From assembly GCA_003175865.1 (NCBI GenBank), contig PSRF01000236.1:1-5104 (forward strand): 5,104 bases of DNA. The letters are read 5' to 3'. The position numbers and the translations under genes were made by a program. The stretch comes from Blastocatellia bacterium. GTDB taxonomy: Bacteria > Acidobacteriota > Blastocatellia > Pyrinomonadales > Pyrinomonadaceae. The notes below the pieces were generated by a model. The model worked only from the letters and a program-made list of their open reading frames with translations. It did not search any database and was not told the DNA's origin. Shown piece after piece: positions 1 to 5,104 of the stretch (position 1 is its first letter; each line of letters starts with the position of its first letter).

Positions 1-258
1 AAGAACATTGCAACTATTTGCTTTCCCTTTTCTGTAATCATGCTGCTCTCGTGGGCCCTCGAGAAGTACCACCTGAAAACGCATGGGCAGATCCCAGCTG
101 TGTTGACTCCTTACGAAAGCAGCGCGATGTGGAAGGGACATCAGTTCGAGAATAAAAGTATCAAGAAGCTAGGCTGGAAGCAGATCATACCAACAGCGGA
201 GGCTATGAGCGAGACGTTCGCATATCTACGTGCGGACTCGAATGGACATCACCAGTGA
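1..258 (+). CDS. NAD-dependent epimerase/dehydratase, C-terminal end (partial)
   Basis: The frame is open from the first base to a TGA at 256-258, so about 85 residues of a protein that starts outside the window are visible. The ATG at 40 is internal, not a start. The segment with FENKSIKKLGWKQ followed by PTAEAMSETFAYLR matches the usual end of extended short-chain dehydrogenase/reductase sugar epimerases and dehydratases, where a Phe-x-Asn/Asp-x-Ser/Lys residue set leads to a conserved LGW and then a final helix ending in an FxYLR-like sequence. The family converts nucleotide sugars in the cytoplasm. The Rossmann fold and the YxxxK active site lie upstream and cannot be inspected, so the exact substrate is unknown. 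It overlaps the next gene by 4 bases (GTGA), which implies co-transcription. The family call rests on the C-terminal motif alone. Confidence 0.7.
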   Translation, partial: KNIATICFPFSVIMLLSWALEKYHLKTHGQIPAVLTPYESSAMWKGHQFENKSIKKLGWKQIIPTAEAMSETFAYLRADSNGHHQ

Positions 259-1301
259 AGCAGGGGCCTCAGAGCGGCAGTGCATCGTCCAGTGGTCTGA
301 AATCCTTGTCCGAGTACAAAGCGCCTGTGTTCGTGGTGGGTTCAGCTCGATCCGGTACCACCCTTTTGTATCACACTCTGCTTTCTTCAGGAGCCTTTGC
401 AGTTTATCTCACCGGACCAGTCGTGTTCGACCTGCTCGTCCCAAGATTCGGGGATCTCAGTAAGCTGAAAAATCGGTCACGGCTCCTGCCGGTTTGGTTC
501 CAGAGCTACCAGTACCGGCTCTCGGGGTTGGATCGAAACTCCATTGAGAACAAGATACTCACGGAATGCCACAGCAATGGGGACTTCCTTAGAATTGTCA
601 TGAACGAGATCGCGCTTCATCAGGGTGTCGAGCGTTGGGCGGTCTCCGACCCCGATAATCTTTTGCACATACCAGCAATTGCATGCGATATACGCAATGC
701 TCTGTTCCTTCACATGATCCGCGACGGGCGCGACGTTGCCCTTTCCATGAACAGGGAAGGTTGGATTCGACCCTTCCCGTGGGACAGGAAACGCAGTTTG
801 TTGGTTGCTGCACTCCATTGGAAGTGGAAGGTCGAGCGCGGACGGCGATTCGGACGACAAATCATGCACCGCTATTTGGAGATCCACTTTGAAGATCTGG
901 TTTCTCGACCTACAAGTACGTTGGGCGACATAGGCCGTTTTATAGGCCACGATTTGGACTACGAGCAAATCCAGAGGGCGTCGATCGGCACGCTCAGGAA
1001 GCCCAACTCGACCTTCAGAGGGGCCGATGGCACGCTGACATCCAGTCCGGTGGGACGCTGGAAGACGCACCTTACTAAATCGGACATAGTCCAAATTGAG
1101 AGTGTAATTGGCCCCCTGCTTGAAGACCTCGGCTATCCTCTGGAATTCCCAGCGGCACACACCAGAGACGTCTCTGTCAAACTAATGAAAACGCTTTATC
1201 CACCCTTCTTTGATTTCAAGGAGTGGCTGAAAGCAAAGACACCTTTGGGTAGACTCGTTAGTACCAAGCGTTTGCGATTCAACGATGAGGTTCCAAAATA
1301 G
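255..1301 (+). CDS. Sulfotransferase family protein (PAPS-dependent)
   Basis: A 348-residue protein. The 5'-phosphosulfate-binding loop is VVGSARSGTTLL at about residues 27-38. The 3'-phosphate-binding segment is RDGRDVALSM at about 156-165. The YLEIHFEDLVSRP segment at about 207-219 and the PVGRWKTHL segment at about 265-273, followed by a helix ending in DLGYPL, complete the usual sulfotransferase layout. Family members transfer sulfonate from PAPS to sugars, peptides or small molecules; the neighbours here point to a glycan, which is inference. Some proteins with this fold act on other acceptors or are uncharacterised. The start is the GTG at 255, because no ATG, GTG or TTG lies upstream in this frame over the inspected stretch, and it overlaps the preceding stop as GTGA, a common coupling arrangement. 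No strong Shine-Dalgarno sequence is seen. No transmembrane segment is evident, so a cytoplasmic protein is likely. The stop overlaps the next gene by 17 bases. Confidence 0.88.
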   Translation: MKQGPQSGSASSSGLKSLSEYKAPVFVVGSARSGTTLLYHTLLSSGAFAVYLTGPVVFDLLVPRFGDLSKLKNRSRLLPVWFQSYQYRLSGLDRNSIENKILTECHSNGDFLRIVMNEIALHQGVERWAVSDPDNLLHIPAIACDIRNALFLHMIRDGRDVALSMNREGWIRPFPWDRKRSLLVAALHWKWKVERGRRFGRQIMHRYLEIHFEDLVSRPTSTLGDIGRFIGHDLDYEQIQRASIGTLRKPNSTFRGADGTLTSSPVGRWKTHLTKSDIVQIESVIGPLLEDLGYPLEFPAAHTRDVSVKLMKTLYPPFFDFKEWLKAKTPLGRLVSTKRLRFNDEVPK

Positions 1302-2391
1302 TGCGGGAGAGAAGACCGGACCGGAAGATCGGGGACGTCCGCCGCGCGTAGTGATCATTGCGCCTCGTATACAGCACTTAATTGGTGGCCAGGAAGTTCA
1401 GGCCGACTTGCTGCTACGATTGTGGCGCGACGACCCCGCGCTGCATATTTCGTACGTTGCTACCAATCTGCAATTGCCTCGATGGCTGGAGGGCATCCCG
1501 TATCTACGCACGATGGTGCGCTTCCCCATATATTTGGCTGAACTCCTAGCAGGGTTGCGGGAAGCTGATGTCGCTCACATTTTCTCGGCTGCGTTCTCAT
1601 CCTTCCTAATCGCGACTGTGCCAGCTTTTTGTGTGTCCCGCGTTCTTGGAAAGAAAGTTCTCGTTAACTATCGCAGTGGACTTGCCAGGCAACACTTACG
1701 CGCTTCTTGGATTGCACGCAACATTCTGCAGAAGGCGGATAGGGTGCTTGTACCCTCAGCATATCTTGTTGAAGTGTTCCGTGAATTCCGCGTCACAGCG
1801 CAAGCGATCCCTAACCTTGTTGACCCAACCCTTTTCTCGTACCGTGTCCGCGAGCCGCTTCGGCCTTTCTTGCTGTGCTCACGTAATTTGGAACCCTGCT
1901 ATGGGATCGACTTGGTGCTGCGAGCCTTTGTAGACGTCCAAAAGGCGTTCCCTGAAGCGCGGCTTTGGATACTAGGAGAAGGATCGCAGGAAAATGTAGT
2001 TCGTCGCCTCATCGCAGAACTAAGTCTAACGGGAGTTGAAATGGCGGGGAGGGTTCGAAGGGAAGATGTCGGCCGCTTCTATGACAGGGCTGATATTCTT
2101 GTCAACGCATCTCGTGTCGATAACATGCCGGTGACGATCTTGGAAGCGTTTGCGTCCGGCCTCCCGGTAGTGACCACCGATGCCGGCGGAATTCCATACA
2201 TTGTGCGGCACGAGCAGACTGGGCTGGTCAGCAACGTAGAAGACTGGAGGCAACTTGCAGCAAATGTGATTCGACTCCTCCAAGATTCGACACTCGTCCG
2301 CCGACTCACCGAGAAAGCGTACCAGCAGTCGTTCACCTATGGCTGGGGCACTGTTCGCCAAAATTGGTTCCGGGTCTACCGGGAACTCTGA
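1285..2391 (+). CDS. Glycosyltransferase family 4 (GT-B fold)
   Basis: A 368-residue protein, normal length for the family. The N-terminal domain begins with RVVIIAPRIQHLIGGQEVQA (about residues 21-40), including the glycine-rich loop of GT4 enzymes. ADRVLVPSAY (151-160) and AIPNLVD (174-180) lead to the hinge. The donor-binding domain starts at about FLLCSRNLEPCYGIDLVLRAF (195-215), with WILGEGS at 228-234 and ADILVNASRVDNMPVTILEA at 269-288. It ends in the nucleotide-sugar site GLPVVTTDAGGIPYIV (292-307). The usual E-x7-E pair appears as D279-x7-E287, a variant I recall from other GT4 subfamilies. Enzymes of this kind add a sugar from a nucleotide donor with retention of configuration, at the cytoplasmic face of the membrane. 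Donor and acceptor cannot be read from sequence. ATG at 1285 is the only reasonable start before the domain; it has no clear ribosome-binding site, so coupling to the upstream gene (17-base overlap) is likely. The first 20 residues are charged and outside the conserved fold. Confidence 0.92.
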   Translation: MRFQNSAGEKTGPEDRGRPPRVVIIAPRIQHLIGGQEVQADLLLRLWRDDPALHISYVATNLQLPRWLEGIPYLRTMVRFPIYLAELLAGLREADVAHIFSAAFSSFLIATVPAFCVSRVLGKKVLVNYRSGLARQHLRASWIARNILQKADRVLVPSAYLVEVFREFRVTAQAIPNLVDPTLFSYRVREPLRPFLLCSRNLEPCYGIDLVLRAFVDVQKAFPEARLWILGEGSQENVVRRLIAELSLTGVEMAGRVRREDVGRFYDRADILVNASRVDNMPVTILEAFASGLPVVTTDAGGIPYIVRHEQTGLVSNVEDWRQLAANVIRLLQDSTLVRRLTEKAYQQSFTYGWGTVRQNWFRVYREL

Positions 2392-2975
2392 GCTTAAGGC
2401 CGAGACGTGCATTTGCCCACACCAACTTCGAATCGGTTGCAATAGTCTTTGTTAGGTGACGTACCATTTGTCTGGCGTTCGAAGGCCACTTGTTACTTTG
2501 AGGCGTCTACTTTGAATTCGGAGTGGATTAGGTCCAGAGGGTCCAAAGGGAACCCAGGGATCATCTCTTTTCCGAGGGTCACCGGTCGCACCCGACCCGA
2601 GGGTTCGCTTCTGGTCATGATTGCACAGTCCCGCTCGGACCTCAGAGTCGTAAGGTTCCGCGTACAACGAGGTTCGCTCCCGACAGGTCTCTGCCCAACA
2701 AGGGGGAGCGGCTTACGCCTTGCTGTACGGGAGGTGGCTTCCCGGCTTCCCTGCCTGGACGCCCGCAGCACTCCTGCAACCGTCCGCAGAGTGTACTGGC
2801 CAAGCTCATTAGTTCAGGACACGGAAACGGTCGGGATCACCACCCAAAGAAGGCCTCCATGGAATTAGACCTTGGTCGTCACAGTGAAATCTCGGCCGAG
2901 CAATTCCATAATTCTTCCGATTTTGCCCCCAGGATTGTGGGGCACAAAACGGACGTGATGGCGCGAGGATAAGTC
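2392..2975. other. Intergenic region between convergent genes, no supported gene
   Basis: This 584-base gap separates the stop of the glycosyltransferase from the stop of the minus-strand sulfotransferase. Stop-free stretches of 280 to 440 bases occur in more than one frame on both strands, for example plus 2449-2868 (TTG start) and minus 2493-2771. None has a ribosome-binding site, a recognisable motif, or codon use that stands out from the base composition. Their translations are rich in Arg, Ser and Pro, as expected of out-of-frame reading. No tRNA, transposase or terminal repeat was recognised. The stretch could be a decayed gene or ordinary spacer. The only defined structure is a stem-loop near its right end. 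Confidence 0.6.
2921..2948. other. Stem-loop between convergent genes, possible terminator
   Basis: TTTTGCCCC at 2921-2929 pairs with GGGGCACAAAA at 2939-2949 if C2945 is bulged out, giving about nine base pairs around a nine-base loop. It lies some 30 bases beyond the stop of the minus-strand sulfotransferase, where a terminator would be expected. The T run forms the outer part of the stem instead of a separate tract, so on the minus strand the hairpin ends in AAAAT and not in a run of U. That argues against a classic intrinsic terminator. Confidence 0.35.
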
Positions 2976-4151
2976 CTAGGTTGAAGGATACAAGCGGGCT
3001 AGGGAACTGCAGTTCAGGACGTCGCAGATTCGCCTGATTTCATCGGGCTGAAGTTCGCTGTGCCACCTCGTCGCAGATTGAACGGGACCCTTGTGGATCG
3101 CAAAATAATCACTGCTCAATTGCGAGGATCGCAGCTTACGGAACGCCAACCGAGTGCTGGAAGGTTTTGTGCTGGTCTCGAGAAATCTCTCTGTCTGCAT
3201 GCTCCATGGCAGTCCACAGAAGTCAAACATCTTTAGCGTCAACACTGCGGGATCATTACAAATGTCTTCGTAGCGGACGAACAGGACGTCTTGCTGATCG
3301 CCAACATCCTCGAAGGCTTTTTCGTGCACCACAACCCATTTCCATGTTAAACGCTCGTCCGACTGCATCCGCTGCAGCTTGCTGACTGTGAGCCCGTACC
3401 GTTTCCCGACGTCGGTCCTCGTCAACATCTCAAAAAGTGAGTAGTCTTCGCTTGGATTGTTCCTCAAGTTGCCTCTCGAAAGGCCCCTTTTGAGTGAGGC
3501 GATGACTCCGCAGGGATGGCGGACGACAACAATCGCTTTTCGATGGTTTGCTACACGAAAGAACACTCCCAGCCTGCCGAGGGAGTTAATAGATTTCCAC
3601 ACTAACCGCAAACCAAAGGCGGAATCGTAATCACAACATGGGAGCACCGGCAGCTCTTTGGCAAACACGCGGCTGATGAGCTTTGTTCCCAATATACTGA
3701 CGCAATGCATCCAAGACTGCCAATCGGACCGGTATTCTTTTGGGAAAATGGGCAGTGAGCCAGCGGCGCGGCTGCTGTTTATGTTCGGTAACAAACTCAA
3801 AAAGCGAAGAGCAGCAGGACGGAGGGCCTCGGTATCACTCACGGCAGGCGCCCAAGGCATTGTTGGTTCCAGCGGGAAACTGTCCGGCTCATGCTTGTAC
3901 ACGGTTCTAGGGTGACTGTCAAAAATCTTACCAACCCAGGTTGTCCCGGAACGGGGCAAGCCAAATAGAAATACCAGTAGGCCATCCTCAGCGCTGGAGC
4001 TTTCTCGAGCGAATGTCGTTACGGATGGTACGCCATTCTGAACCACGCGGGCTTGCATAATAGCACGGCTCCAACCAGTTCGATAGTGAGACGCGCTAGA
4101 CAGCCTGGGACCCAGGACTGGCAATGGTGTATTGAGCTCGTCACAGATCAT
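2976..4151 (-). CDS. Sulfotransferase family protein (PAPS-dependent), second type
   Basis: A 391-residue reading frame from ATG 4151, or 360 residues from ATG 4058. The phosphosulfate loop is FGLPRSGTTWVGKIFDSHP at about residues 63-81, followed by YKHEPDSF (85-92). The 3'-phosphate-binding segment is IVVVRHPCGVIASL at 207-220. VLFVRYEDICNDP (289-301) and a C-terminal WHSELQPDEIRRICDVLN (363-380) are typical of the superfamily. Sulfotransferases move the sulfonate of PAPS to a hydroxyl or amino group; the acceptor here is unknown, and the nearby glycan genes suggest a saccharide. It differs in the loop and in the spacing of motifs from the other sulfotransferase at 255-1301, so the two are not a recent duplication. 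The first 31 residues precede any conserved sequence, and Met32 has an upstream GGAG, so the shorter form may be the true product. The gene converges on the glycosyltransferase operon and lies directly downstream of a broken small gene. Confidence 0.9.
   Translation of the reverse strand: MICDELNTPLPVLGPRLSSASHYRTGWSRAIMQARVVQNGVPSVTTFARESSSAEDGLLVFLFGLPRSGTTWVGKIFDSHPRTVYKHEPDSFPLEPTMPWAPAVSDTEALRPAALRFLSLLPNINSSRAAGSLPIFPKEYRSDWQSWMHCVSILGTKLISRVFAKELPVLPCCDYDSAFGLRLVWKSINSLGRLGVFFRVANHRKAIVVVRHPCGVIASLKRGLSRGNLRNNPSEDYSLFEMLTRTDVGKRYGLTVSKLQRMQSDERLTWKWVVVHEKAFEDVGDQQDVLFVRYEDICNDPAVLTLKMFDFCGLPWSMQTERFLETSTKPSSTRLAFRKLRSSQLSSDYFAIHKGPVQSATRWHSELQPDEIRRICDVLNCSSLARLYPST
4069..4072 (-). promoter_or_regulatory. 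Candidate ribosome-binding site for internal start at 4058
   Basis: Read on the minus strand, GGAG lies 10 bases before the ATG at 4056-4058 of the second sulfotransferase. The upstream ATG at 4149-4151 has no comparable purine-rich sequence. A start at 4058 would place the PAPS-binding loop at about residue 33, the usual distance from the N-terminus in this family. The 10-base spacing is at the long end, so the choice remains open. Confidence 0.4.
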
Positions 4152-4153
4152 GC

Positions 4154-4285
4154 CTAGAGGTTGCTCTGAACGGAGGGCCGACAGATGTTTGAACCCGCAA
4201 TTAACAGGAGAAGATTCCTGGAATCTTGTTCAACGGCTGCTCGGCGGCACAATTCCTGCCACCGTTCATTGGTTTGGCCTTGCAT
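4154..4285 (-). pseudogene. Short acidobacterial-type hypothetical protein, 3' end lost
   Basis: An ATG at 4283-4285 opens a 43-codon frame ending in TAG at 4154-4156. AGGGA lies 7 bases before the ATG, a fair ribosome-binding site. The translation contains TNERWQELCRRAAVEQDS and then LLLLIA. From memory this matches short helical hypothetical proteins in Acidobacteriota, in which a (D/N)xRWxELCxxAxxEQDxxKL-like segment is followed by an EINRLL-like segment and a charged tail. Here the match stops after residue 30 (about position 4196) and the last 13 residues do not fit, so the gene appears truncated or fused to unrelated sequence. The function of this family is not known to me. Its stop lies 2 bases before the ATG at 4151 of the sulfotransferase, so its promoter could now drive that gene. 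It may still be translated as a short peptide. Confidence 0.5.
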
Positions 4286-4388
4286 AATGGAATCCCTGGG
4301 ATGACGAGCGAGGTTTGTATCTGTTTTTATTCTAGGCCCAGAGTCAAGCCTTTAATTAAGAGACAAAGAGAGAAAGCCAGAGGAAAGG

Positions 4389-4442
4389 GGCCCAAGGGCT
4401 GGCAGTGAGCTAGCCCTTGGGAGAGTCGCTTGGGCCGCTTTT
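4389..4442 (+). terminator. Long hairpin with competing downstream arm and T run
   Basis: CCCAAGGGCT at 4391-4400 pairs perfectly with AGCCCTTGGG at 4412-4421. Three more inner pairs (one G-U) leave a five-base loop at 4404-4408, for a 13-pair stem. A second copy of the right arm, CTTGGGCC at 4429-4436, can instead pair with GGCCCAAG at 4389-4396, and TTTT follows at 4439-4442. The left arm can therefore pair with either right arm but not both, as in attenuators. The U run follows on the plus strand only, yet no plus-strand gene that would need termination is visible upstream. It could instead be a small mobile palindrome or part of a non-coding RNA. Confidence 0.35.
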
Positions 4443-4462
4443 GTGTTAGCAATTGGGGAACC

Positions 4463-4533
4463 AGTGTACTCTCGTTTCAGACGCTCTTTACTGACACTCT
4501 TGACAGAAGGCGAGAGTCACACTTGTAGTGTCA
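4463..4533. repeat. Nested inverted repeats
   Basis: AGTGTACTCTCG at 4463-4474 pairs with CGAGAGT at 4511-4517 and ACACT at 4519-4523, with C4518 bulged, giving 12 pairs around a 36-base loop. ACACT at 4519-4523 can also pair with AGTGT at 4527-4531 across a three-base loop. TGACACT at 4492-4498 pairs with AGTGTCA at 4527-4533. TGACA is repeated directly at 4492-4496 and 4501-4505. These pairings exclude one another in part. The pattern suits a structured RNA, a binding array for a dimeric protein, or a degenerate element end; nothing chooses among them. Confidence 0.4.
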
Positions 4534-4597
4534 AAGCAATCCTTGTTTAATATTGGAGAAAGAACGCGCAGTTTCGATTTAGCATACATCGTAACGG

Positions 4598-4829
4598 CTA
4601 TGTCCTTTTTTGGCCTCTGACTTCGCACCCAAACCCTCGGTCAGCTACGGGCTTATTGAATTTGTGATCAGGGTCCTGCGGTATCATTTTCCACTCTTTT
4701 CCTGAAAAACACTCAAACACCTCATAGTGATCTGATGATAAGAAGTAGGAGCTTGGCGGTCCCAATGGGCGCAAGAGCGGCCATCGCAAGGTTTGCAAGA
4801 ATAATGAGTACAAAAAATGCCTTGTTCAT
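4598..4829 (-). pseudogene. Small exported protein with a frameshift after the signal peptide
   Basis: AGGAGG lies 4 bases before an ATG at 4827-4829. The frame from this ATG gives MNKAFFVLIILANLAMAALA, a standard Sec signal peptide (short basic N-terminus, hydrophobic core, ALA-type cleavage site). It then continues through PIGTAK and stops at 4722-4724 after 35 residues. An overlapping frame on the same strand is open from 4813 to TAG at 4598-4600 and carries a more protein-like segment: SSDHYEVFECFSGKEWKMI, then a stretch with PQDPDHKFNKP, ending in GFGCEVRGQKRT. Joining the two frames between about 4776 and 4740 yields an exported protein of roughly 77 residues with two cysteines in the mature part. 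The simplest reading is a one-base frameshift by mutation or sequencing error. No slippery heptamer is evident at the junction, so programmed frameshifting is less likely. The TTG at 4811-4813 is a poor alternative start because it discards both the signal peptide and the ribosome-binding site. I do not recognise the family. Confidence 0.6.
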
Positions 4830-4833
4830 ATTT

Positions 4834-4840
4834 CCTCCTC
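4834..4840 (-). promoter_or_regulatory. Strong Shine-Dalgarno sequence
   Basis: On the minus strand GAGGAGG occupies 4840 down to 4834, four bases (AAAT) before the ATG at 4829. It is the best ribosome-binding site in the window. It fixes the start of the small exported gene and argues that this gene was recently functional. Confidence 0.75.
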
Positions 4841-4895
4841 TAGGGTTTCAGGTATCTCGGTCATCCGTAATGGATCGGCTCATGTATACGGGCGT

Positions 4896-4913
4896 AAATC
4901 AGTACTGAAATCA
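4896..4913. promoter_or_regulatory. Palindrome flanked by direct repeats, possible operator
   Basis: TCAGTACTGA at 4899-4908 is a perfect 10-base palindrome. AAATCA occurs at 4896-4901 and again at 4908-4913, 12 bases apart. The site lies in the 219-base gap between the divergent small exported gene and the Tat-signal gene, where regulators of either would bind. There is no matched promoter to anchor it, so this is only a candidate. Confidence 0.25.
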
Positions 4914-5048
4914 ATCAACATCAGCAAGAAATTTTGTTGGCGGAAGTCTCCGGCAAGAAAAGGGATGCAGAAGGAACATGTTGACGAGCTGTAGAGAGCA
5001 GACCCTGTTCGTCCGCTGCAATTGAGGTCTCGACCGAATGGCGGGTTA

Positions 5049-5104
5049 ATGGAGGTGTATAGTAGCGGGCTGGTGAATCGACGCACCCTGTTGAAAGCTC
5101 TCGC
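5049..5104 (+). CDS. N-terminus of a Tat-exported protein (partial)
   Basis: From the ATG at 5049-5051 the frame reads MEVYSSGLVNRRTLLKAL and remains open at the window end. NRRTLLKAL matches the twin-arginine signal (S/T/N)RRxxLK followed by the start of a hydrophobic stretch, so the product is probably exported folded through the Tat system. Many such proteins carry redox cofactors or are large periplasmic enzymes; nothing here says which. Alternative starts are GTG at 5055 or 5073 and TTG at 5022. None has a well-placed ribosome-binding site, though GGAGG at 5051-5055 lies 17 bases before the GTG at 5073. The frame is open upstream to a TAG at 4992. A minus-strand frame overlapping this stretch lacks any motif. 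The gene is divergent from the small exported gene at 4598-4829. Confidence 0.55.
   Translation, partial: MEVYSSGLVNRRTLLKAL

Larger units (their letters stand above)
4286..4597. other. Intergenic region with dense inverted repeats
   Basis: No supported gene lies here. It holds two clusters of stem-forming sequence, at 4389-4442 and 4463-4533. Between about 4310 and 4388 lies an A/T- and purine-rich stretch that includes TTAATTAA at 4351-4358. On the minus strand this stretch has a TTGACT hexamer near 4344, upstream of the small gene at 4285. No -10 hexamer at proper spacing is convincing, so I do not call a promoter. Confidence 0.5.

Noticed and set aside
477..1160. Long minus-strand frame of 227 codons opposite the first sulfotransferase
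   Set aside because: It has no motif, and it lies entirely within a gene on the other strand with clear PAPS-binding signatures.
2026..2442. Minus-strand frame of 138 codons over the end of the glycosyltransferase
   Set aside because: It is antisense to the conserved donor-binding domain, and its translation shows no domain.
2401..2500. TTCGAA-containing segments that resemble a tRNA T-loop
   Set aside because: No acceptor, D-arm or anticodon arm could be fitted around them.
2493..2771. Minus-strand frame of 92 codons in the same gap
   Set aside because: The translation is arginine- and serine-rich without any motif, and no ribosome-binding site is visible.
2449..2868. Plus-strand frame of 139 codons with a TTG start
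   Set aside because: It has no ribosome-binding site, no recognisable motif and no codon bias beyond base composition, and other frames here are also open. It is kept only as a possible decayed gene in the region note.
4226..4408. Plus-strand frame of 60 codons with a TTG start
   Set aside because: It is antisense to the recognisable small gene at 4154-4285 and ends inside a perfect hairpin; it has no supporting features.
4443..4550. Plus-strand frame of 35 codons from GTG at 4443
   Set aside because: It lies within the inverted-repeat block and lacks a ribosome-binding site, so it is more likely chance.
4880..5086. Minus-strand frame of 68 codons, open to the window edge
   Set aside because: No motif or ribosome-binding site, and it is opposite the twin-arginine signal of the plus-strand gene.

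Overview
The window is about 5.1 kb of bacterial DNA of moderate GC (a little over half G+C by eye). The left half looks like the end of a cell-surface polysaccharide gene cluster. The right half is a looser stretch of small, partly broken genes and inverted repeats. One clue to the host is a short reading frame at 4154-4285 (minus). Its first 30 or so residues resemble, from memory, a short hypothetical protein common in Acidobacteriota. That assignment is tentative and was not checked by any search.

Left block, 1-2391, plus strand. Three genes overlap head to tail: the C-terminal end of a probable NAD-dependent sugar epimerase/dehydratase (1-258), a PAPS-dependent sulfotransferase-family protein (255-1301, 4-base overlap) and a GT4 (GT-B fold) glycosyltransferase (1285-2391, 17-base overlap). 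The tight packing indicates one transcript with translational coupling. Together they suggest synthesis of a nucleotide sugar, transfer of that sugar to a growing glycan, and sulfation of the glycan or another acceptor.

Middle, 2392-2975. No convincing gene, only a stop-poor stretch and one stem-loop between convergent transcription units.

Second sulfotransferase, 2976-4151, minus strand. It converges on the first operon and belongs to a clearly different branch of the sulfotransferase superfamily. Its annotated ATG lies 2 bases past the stop of the decayed small gene at 4154-4285, but a downstream ATG at 4058 has a better ribosome-binding site. The small gene loses its expected ending at about 4196, which may mark a recombination junction.

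Right block, 4286-5104. A region of nested inverted repeats (4389-4442 and 4463-4533) precedes a small minus-strand gene with a very strong ribosome-binding site and a signal peptide (4598-4829). That gene appears frameshifted just after the signal sequence. At the right edge a plus-strand gene begins (about 5049) with a twin-arginine export signal and runs out of the window.

No tRNA, rRNA, CRISPR array or intact insertion sequence is visible. The most interesting items are the pair of unlike sulfotransferases around one glycosyltransferase, the frameshifted exported microprotein, and the mutually exclusive stem-loops between 4389 and 4533.
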